Part shown: piece after piece, positions 49,134-53,745 of the stretch
Numbering within the stretch: the first letter of the stretch is position 1
Layout of the letters: every line of letters begins with the position of its first letter
Origin: Longicatena caecimuris
GTDB taxonomy: Bacteria; Bacillota_I; Bacilli_A; Erysipelotrichales; Erysipelotrichaceae
Length of the DNA: 53,745 nt
Direction: 5' to 3'
Assembly (NCBI RefSeq): GCF_004341945.1
Contig: NZ_SMBP01000022.1
Coordinates: 1-53,745, forward strand
The notes under the pieces: model-generated
Seen by the model: only the letters and a program-made list of their open reading frames with translations
Databases searched by the model: none
What the model was told of the DNA's origin: nothing
Program-made: the position numbers and the translations under genes

Positions 49134-50897
49134 ATGTTATTGTCAGTGGAACATTTAACAAAGCATCAGAATATAAAACCAATTGTAAAAGATGTCAGTT
49201 TTGCGATTGAAGATCATGATAAAATTGCCTTGATTGGTGTCAATGGTACTGGTAAAACGACCTTGTTACGTATCATAGCAGGTCTTGAAACGTATGAAGA
49301 GGGTAATATGATACGTAAAAATAATTTACGAATCTCTTATCTTCCCCAAGACCCTGTGTTTGATGAAGAGGATACGATCTTGCATCAAATTTTATGTATG
49401 GATAAAGATATTAAGGAATTTGAGGCAAAGGCAATATTAGGGAAACTTGGTATTTATGATACTGCGCGCATTGTGAAGCATCTTAGTGGTGGACAGCGCA
49501 AACGTGTTGCTTTAGCAAGAGCCTTGTTACAGCCTTGTGATCTTTTACTATTGGATGAGCCGACTAACCATTTGGATAATGATATGATCGAATGGCTAGA
49601 GAAGTATTTATTGCGTTATTCTCATGCGATCTTTATGGTAACACATGATCGTTATTTTTTAGAACGTATCTGTGATAAGATGATGGAAATCAATCAGGCA
49701 AACATATATACCTATGAGGCTAATTATTCACAATATTTGGAATTAAAAGCACAACGCGAAGAAATAGCGCAGGCGAATGAGCGCAAACGGCAAAATATTT
49801 TGCGTACGGAACTTGCCTGGATGCGTGCCGGTGTACAAGCCAGAGGAACAAAAAGCAAGGAACGAATCGAGCGGTTTCATAAACTTAATGCAATAGAGAA
49901 ACCGAATGAACAAGAGAATATAAAATTGGATGCTATAAGTTCTCGCTTAGGTAAGAAAATTATCGAATGTGAAAATTTATCTAAGGCGTATGGGGAACAC
50001 CTCTTGTTTCATGATTTTTCTTATCATCTTCAAAGAAATGACCGCATTGGTATTTTGGGTGCGAATGGGTGTGGAAAGACAACCTTATTGAAAATATTGG
50101 CAAAAGTATTGGCTCCAGATAGCGGTGAGGTGGTACATGGAGATACGGTTAGAATAGGCTTCTTTAAGCAAGGACATGAAGAAATGGACATGTCTATGCG
50201 CGTATTGGATTATATTCAGGAAAGCTCGAATGCCATTACGACCATGGAGGGAACATATACAGCTTCGCAAATGCTGGAACGATTCTTGTTTGATGCCAAA
50301 GCGCAATATATGCCAATTGGGCGTTTATCCGGTGGTGAACGCAGACGGTTATATTTATTAAAGGTATTGATGCAGGCACCAAATATCTTGTTTTTGGATG
50401 AACCAACCAATGATTTAGATATTCAGACCTTACAGATTCTGGAAGATTATCTGGATACATTTAATGGGGCGCTTATTACGGTGTCACATGACCGTTATTT
50501 CCTTGATCGTATTTGTGATAAGCTGTTTGTATTTAATTCGGATAAAACGATACAGCAGTTTTTGGGAGGCTATAGTGCCTTGATGGAACTAGGGGAAAAG
50601 AACACAGCAGTAGATAAGAATGAAAAAGCAGTGAAACCAAAGGTAAGTCCGCGTTTATCCAGTAAAGAGAAACAGGAACTGGAAATGATGGATGAACATA
50701 TGGAAAAGCTGCAAAAACAAATTGAAGCGATTGATGAGCAAATGGAGATGGATACACAAGATTTTGTGAAATTGCAATCTTTAAGTGAACAGCGGGAAGC
50801 CTTGGAAACCAAGATGGAAGAATTAATGGAACGCTGGGAGTATCTTAGTGAAAAACAGCAGGCCATCGAAGATTTAAAAAAAGGAAAAAGCAGATGA
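49134..50897 (+). CDS. ABC-F family ATP-binding protein (Uup-like)
   Basis: A 587-residue protein with two complete ABC ATPase domains and no membrane segment. Domain 1 has Walker A GVNGTGKTT (35-43), the signature LSGGQRKR and the Walker B LLLLDEPTNHLD. Domain 2 has GANGCGKTT, LSGGERRR and ILFLDEPTNDLD. The linker is basic and helical, and the last 90 residues form a charged coiled coil (KQELEMMDEHMEKLQKQ...), as in Uup. ABC-F proteins act on ribosomes or DNA branches. Start ATG 49134, nine bases after GAGG; ATG 49125 is too close to that site. It overlaps the WYL regulator gene by four bases. Confidence 0.87.
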   Translation: MLLSVEHLTKHQNIKPIVKDVSFAIEDHDKIALIGVNGTGKTTLLRIIAGLETYEEGNMIRKNNLRISYLPQDPVFDEEDTILHQILCMDKDIKEFEAKAILGKLGIYDTARIVKHLSGGQRKRVALARALLQPCDLLLLDEPTNHLDNDMIEWLEKYLLRYSHAIFMVTHDRYFLERICDKMMEINQANIYTYEANYSQYLELKAQREEIAQANERKRQNILRTELAWMRAGVQARGTKSKERIERFHKLNAIEKPNEQENIKLDAISSRLGKKIIECENLSKAYGEHLLFHDFSYHLQRNDRIGILGANGCGKTTLLKILAKVLAPDSGEVVHGDTVRIGFFKQGHEEMDMSMRVLDYIQESSNAITTMEGTYTASQMLERFLFDAKAQYMPIGRLSGGERRRLYLLKVLMQAPNILFLDEPTNDLDIQTLQILEDYLDTFNGALITVSHDRYFLDRICDKLFVFNSDKTIQQFLGGYSALMELGEKNTAVDKNEKAVKPKVSPRLSSKEKQELEMMDEHMEKLQKQIEAIDEQMEMDTQDFVKLQSLSEQREALETKMEELMERWEYLSEKQQAIEDLKKGKSR

Positions 50898-51805
50898 AGC
50901 GTGATCGTTTATATGGAATCACGATATATTTGTTGAATCATGGGCGTACCAGCGCCAAAACATTAGCAGAATATTTTGAGGTTTCAGTGCGCACGATTCA
51001 GCGGGATATGGATGCCTTAAGCATGGCGAAAATTCCTATTATTGCTTATCCCGGTAGTGATGGCGGTTATGAAATACAAGAAGGTTATCGCTTGGATGAA
51101 CAATGGGTGAATGAGGAAGAGTTTTCTATGATGGCTACTGCATTGCAAGGTTATTCCAGCGCAATGGGAGAAAATCAGGTAGTTGATTTATGTGAAAAGA
51201 TAGAACAACTCTCTAAAGATGATTCCCATATCCTGTTAGATTTTAGTGTTTTACAGGAACATCCGCGCATCTATCAGCATTTGCAAATCATTAAAACAGC
51301 CATGCAGAAACATTGTTGCTTACGCTTTATGTATACAAATGCGCGTAATGAACGAAAGAAGATAGTGGCAGATGCCGCCGGATGTATGTATAAATGGTAT
51401 GCTTGGTATATGATTGCCAAAATGGAAAAAGGCTATCGTATGTATAAGTTAGTGCGTATGGAAGATATTGAACTCGTTAAGGATATGCAAGCGCAGCCGC
51501 ATCCTGCATTACGTGAAATTATCGCATCTATGCATGATGAGAAACATCAACAGCCGATGATAGAAATTCGTTTGCGTTGTGATAAAGCAAAGAAACTATC
51601 AATTTTGGAATATCTGCCGGGTGAGATTTTGCAGGAAGATAAAAAAACTTTCTTATATCGTTTGTATGTGCCTAAAGATGAGCATTTCTGGTATGCGAAT
51701 CTGTTAGCCTTTGGCGATAGGATTGAAGTGTTACAGCCAATAACGTTAAGAAAACGTATCTATGAAGACAGTAAACGATGGATACAACTTTATCAAGAAC
51801 TATGA
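50894..51805 (+). CDS. YafY-type HTH/WYL domain transcriptional regulator
   Basis: A 303-residue regulator. Residues about 5-60 are an HTH_11/DeoR-like winged helix (TSAKTLAEYFEVSVRTIQRD, then a YPGSDGGYEI wing). Residues about 140-210 form the WYL domain, with KWYAWYMIAK as the W-Y-x core and KLVRMEDIELV after it. A C-terminal WCX-like extension follows. WYL domains bind ligands such as nucleic acid fragments and often control DNA-damage or defence genes. It starts in the ATGA overlap with the ABC-F gene, so the two are co-translated; it may regulate its own operon. A terminator overlaps its stop codon. Confidence 0.85.
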   Translation: MKRDRLYGITIYLLNHGRTSAKTLAEYFEVSVRTIQRDMDALSMAKIPIIAYPGSDGGYEIQEGYRLDEQWVNEEEFSMMATALQGYSSAMGENQVVDLCEKIEQLSKDDSHILLDFSVLQEHPRIYQHLQIIKTAMQKHCCLRFMYTNARNERKKIVADAAGCMYKWYAWYMIAKMEKGYRMYKLVRMEDIELVKDMQAQPHPALREIIASMHDEKHQQPMIEIRLRCDKAKKLSILEYLPGEILQEDKKTFLYRLYVPKDEHFWYANLLAFGDRIEVLQPITLRKRIYEDSKRWIQLYQEL

Positions 51806-51828
51806 CATACTGTTGTCGTAGTTTTTTT
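51800..51828 (+). terminator. Terminator of the ABC-F/WYL operon
   Basis: CTATGACA (51800-51807) pairs with TGTCGTAG (51814-51821), one G-U, followed by seven T. The stem includes the WYL gene's stop codon. Confidence 0.7.
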
Positions 51829-51861
51829 GTTATGATATAGCTGTACATAGGAGGATGCAAG

Positions 51862-52239
51862 ATGAAAAGAGAATATGGTATTGCGCGCTGTGGACTTGCC
51901 TGTTGTTTATGTAGTGAAAATACGACTTGTCAGGGGTGTTTAGGTGACAATTGTGCTTTTATGGATGCTTGTGAAAATCGCAATTGCTCAAAAGAAAAAC
52001 AATACGGACATTGTTATGAATGTGACAAGGAATGTCGTAAGGGTATGTTGAGTAAGAGCAAACCTTATGGCTTTACACTATTTGCAAAGCGATATGGCGA
52101 GGAAAAACTTTTAGATTGTCTGGCAGCGAATGAAAAGAATGGGATTGTTTATCATAGAGAAGGTATTTTTGGTGATTATGATGTGTTTGATGATGTTGAA
52201 GAATTGATACAATTTATTTTAACGGGGAAACGTGGATGA
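51862..52239 (+). CDS. DUF3795 cysteine-rich protein
   Basis: A 125-residue cytosolic protein. Eleven cysteines lie in the first 58 residues (RCGLACCLC, CQGC, NCAF, CENRNC, HCYECDKEC), the pattern of DUF3795, a family probably binding zinc or an iron-sulfur cluster. The C-terminal half (YGFTLFAKRYGEEKLLDCL...) is helical. Function unknown. Start ATG after TAGGAGG. It has a separate promoter region behind the WYL terminator: TTGTCG at 51813-51818 with TATAGC 17 bases later. Confidence 0.8.
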   Translation: MKREYGIARCGLACCLCSENTTCQGCLGDNCAFMDACENRNCSKEKQYGHCYECDKECRKGMLSKSKPYGFTLFAKRYGEEKLLDCLAANEKNGIVYHREGIFGDYDVFDDVEELIQFILTGKRG

Positions 52240-52249
52240 AATAGAATAG

Positions 52250-52301
52250 AAAAAGCTGCTCATGACAAGAGTGAAGATTGCTCTTGTCATAGGGCAGCTT
52301 T
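52250..52301. terminator. Bidirectional terminator between convergent genes
   Basis: AAAAGCTGC with ATGACAAGAG pairs with CTCTTGTCAT and GCAGCTTT around a nine-base loop, with a small internal bulge. A long stem with A and T flanks, between the DUF3795 gene and the minus-strand C_GCAxxG_C_C gene. Confidence 0.8.
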
Positions 52302-52304
52302 ATG

Positions 52305-52724
52305 TTATTGCTCTACAGTGTTGTGTTCTGCATCCCATTCCATGATAACATGTTCTAATACTTCAGCAGCAGTAGCAACTGTATTCTCACATTTTATTTC
52401 TTTATTATGAAATACCGGTTTGATTTGCGCACATAGGCGAGAACCCATGCGTTTCTGAAAAGCGATGACCAGCTTTTGCGTCAATGGGCGCATATCTGCA
52501 TAATCATGTGCTTTGGTTTCTACATAGCGAGAGCTGATGACACAAGCTGCACCGCTGAGGGCACCGCAGACATCCCCAATTTGAAAACCTCCCCCAAAAG
52601 CAGCGGTCATATTCATATCCTTATCATGTAGCCCCAGATCATAGACCTCATTTCCCGCACGGATGATACTTTCTGCACAGTTATATCCCATGCGATAATA
52701 CTTTATAGCAACTTCTTTTAACAT
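52305..52724 (-). CDS. C_GCAxxG_C_C family protein
   Basis: A 139-residue protein of the C_GCAxxG_C_C family found in clostridia and other anaerobes. The pattern is complete: Cys16 in GYNCAESII, then AAFGGGFQIGDVCGALSGA, a later Cys in GSRLCAQ and one in IKCENTV. The conserved cysteines suggest a redox or metal role, but the family has no assigned function. Start ATG 52724 on the minus strand after AAAGGAAA. It has its own promoter at 52756-52783. Confidence 0.82.
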   Translation of the reverse strand: MLKEVAIKYYRMGYNCAESIIRAGNEVYDLGLHDKDMNMTAAFGGGFQIGDVCGALSGAACVISSRYVETKAHDYADMRPLTQKLVIAFQKRMGSRLCAQIKPVFHNKEIKCENTVATAAEVLEHVIMEWDAEHNTVEQ

Positions 52725-52755
52725 AAACCAATTTCCTTTCTCTTCATACGAATTA

Positions 52756-52783
52756 ATTTTAGCATGCTTGTTTTTCGTGTCAA
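52756..52783 (-). promoter_or_regulatory. Promoter of the C_GCAxxG_C_C gene
   Basis: On the minus strand, TTGACA (52783-52778) and TAAAAT (52761-52756) are 16 bases apart, about 30 bases before the start codon. Confidence 0.7.
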
Positions 52784-52865
52784 GAAAGGGATGTGAAATT
52801 CATGCATTACCATTTATTTTTATTTGTTTTATAAGCGAATTGATACAAAAAGTGCAAGATATTTC

Positions 52866-53534
52866 TTATTCAATCTGCCAATCAATAGGTGTTTGTCCAT
52901 GCTGTTTTAAAAAGTCATTGGTTTTGGAGAAATGTCGGCAGCCAAAGAAACCGTAATCCGCACTGAATGGGCTAGGATGTGCACATGATAGAATAAGATG
53001 TGCCGGATTGGTGATAAGTGCCATTTTATTTTTGGCATTACGCCCCCATAAAAGGAAGACGATTGGCTCTTCGCGTTCATTTAACTTTTGAATAATCACG
53101 TCGGTTAATTGTTCCCAACCATGATTGGCATGAGAATTCGCCTGACCACCGCGAACGGTTAATACGGTATTTAACAATAATACGCCCTGTTTTGCCCATT
53201 TCGTTAATTCTCCATGAGAAGGGATGTTACAGCCAACATCGTTTTTTAATTCTTGAAAGATATTTTGTAAAGATGGGGGAGGGGTAACTCCTTTTTTAAC
53301 GGAGAAGCATAAGCCATGCGCCTGTCCTTTGCCATGATATGGATCTTGTCCTAAAATAACAACCTTAACACAGTGATACGGTGTATATTTTAAAGCGTTA
53401 AAGATATCATACATGCTAGGATATACCGGATGATGATTATATTCATATACTAAAAATTTGCGGATGTTCTGGTAATATTCTTTCGCAAATTCATCTTTTA
53501 ATATTTCGTCCCAATCATTGCCAATCTGTACCAT
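52866..53534 (-). CDS. ung: Uracil-DNA glycosylase, family 1
   Basis: A 222-residue family 1 uracil-DNA glycosylase, full length. The water-activating loop is GQDPYHG with catalytic Asp64. LLLNTVLTVRGGQANSH is the second conserved segment. The leucine/minor-groove loop is HPSPFSA with His186. It removes uracil from DNA in base-excision repair. Start ATG 53534 on the minus strand after AAAGAGGTG. It has its own promoter at 53556-53584 and seems to be transcribed alone. Confidence 0.93.
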   Translation of the reverse strand: MVQIGNDWDEILKDEFAKEYYQNIRKFLVYEYNHHPVYPSMYDIFNALKYTPYHCVKVVILGQDPYHGKGQAHGLCFSVKKGVTPPPSLQNIFQELKNDVGCNIPSHGELTKWAKQGVLLLNTVLTVRGGQANSHANHGWEQLTDVIIQKLNEREEPIVFLLWGRNAKNKMALITNPAHLILSCAHPSPFSADYGFFGCRHFSKTNDFLKQHGQTPIDWQIE

Positions 53535-53555
53535 AAAAACACCTCTTTCCTCTTT

Positions 53556-53584
53556 ATTTTACTCTATGTGTATCATGAAGTAAA
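53556..53584 (-). promoter_or_regulatory. Promoter of ung
   Basis: On the minus strand, TTTACT (53584-53579) and TAAAAT (53561-53556) with a 17-base spacer. Confidence 0.6.
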
Positions 53585-53672
53585 CGTTATCGAGAAGAAA
53601 ATAAGGGAAAGCAACATTCTACTATAATTTCTACTCATTTTATTATGAATCCTGTCTTTAGAAGTTAAAAGT

Positions 53673-53723
53673 AAAAAAATGGTGTAAACTCGAAATTATA
53701 GCTAACGAGTATGCATCATTTTT
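53673..53723. terminator. Bidirectional terminator at the window end
   Basis: An A run with ATGGTG (53673-53684) pairs with CATCATTTTT (53714-53723), one G-U, and an inner ACTCG/CGAGT helix extends the stem. It probably ends a gene lying beyond the right edge on the minus strand. Confidence 0.65.
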
Positions 53724-53745
53724 ATTTGTTTATTGGTAAGATAAT

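Overview
The window comes from a low-GC Gram-positive bacterium (Bacillota). The best fit is an Erysipelotrichia-type gut commensal. Reasons: purine-rich Shine-Dalgarno sites (AGGAGG type), TTGACA/TATAAT promoters, a PRD/EIIA-regulated PTS operon, a class C sortase pilus locus, a BspA-type leucine-rich-repeat adhesin, and families typical of anaerobic Firmicutes (DUF1836, DUF3795, C_GCAxxG_C_C, YwaF). The assignment is by gene content only; no rRNA or tRNA gene was seen.

Layout. 1-93 is the 3' end of a group II intron (domains V and VI) whose body lies outside the window. 289-3106 is a three-gene ABC-type cassette: a degenerate ATPase, a six-helix permease broken by a one-base frameshift, and an exported propeller-like protein. 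A DUF1836 gene follows (3212-3760). 4025-15834 is a carbohydrate island. A minus-strand PRD/EIIA regulator diverges from a 12-gene operon: a TIM-barrel ketose epimerase or isomerase, a class II aldolase, fructose-type PTS EIIA, EIIB and EIIC, a bicupin, an RpiB-like isomerase, DhaK, DhaL, a Cof-type HAD phosphatase and a split transketolase. Three spaced inverted repeats (TTGCAC-N8-GTGCAA type) lie in the divergent region and look like the regulator's operators. There is no dehydrogenase, so a ketose or aldose is a likelier substrate than a polyol. Possible logic: PTS phosphorylation, epimerisation, aldol cleavage to DHAP plus an aldehyde or ketone, rescue of the unphosphorylated fragment by DhaKL, and entry into the pentose phosphate pool through RpiB and transketolase.

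15955-21728 holds a YwaF-like membrane protein, a DUF1266-DUF2185 fusion, a second ABC-type protein with a ruined ATPase domain fused to its permease, and the rRNA methyltransferase RsmF.

22417-49037 is a surface-display region. First comes a 2591-residue secreted protein with an SdrD-B-like module, CnaB-like domains and a C-terminal BspA-type LRR block, but no sortase signal. After a 650-base gap with tandem terminators and two promoters comes an AT-rich pilus operon: a small pilin, a 4645-residue thioester tip adhesin with about 38 CnaB/SpaA-like repeats, an LPFTG backbone pilin, a class C sortase and a small lipoprotein. An unrecognised 147-residue protein follows.

49134-53534 is ordinary: an ABC-F ATPase and a WYL regulator with overlapping ends, a DUF3795 protein, then minus-strand C_GCAxxG_C_C and uracil-DNA glycosylase genes. 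All motif, hairpin and promoter calls were made by reading the sequence; no database search was run.
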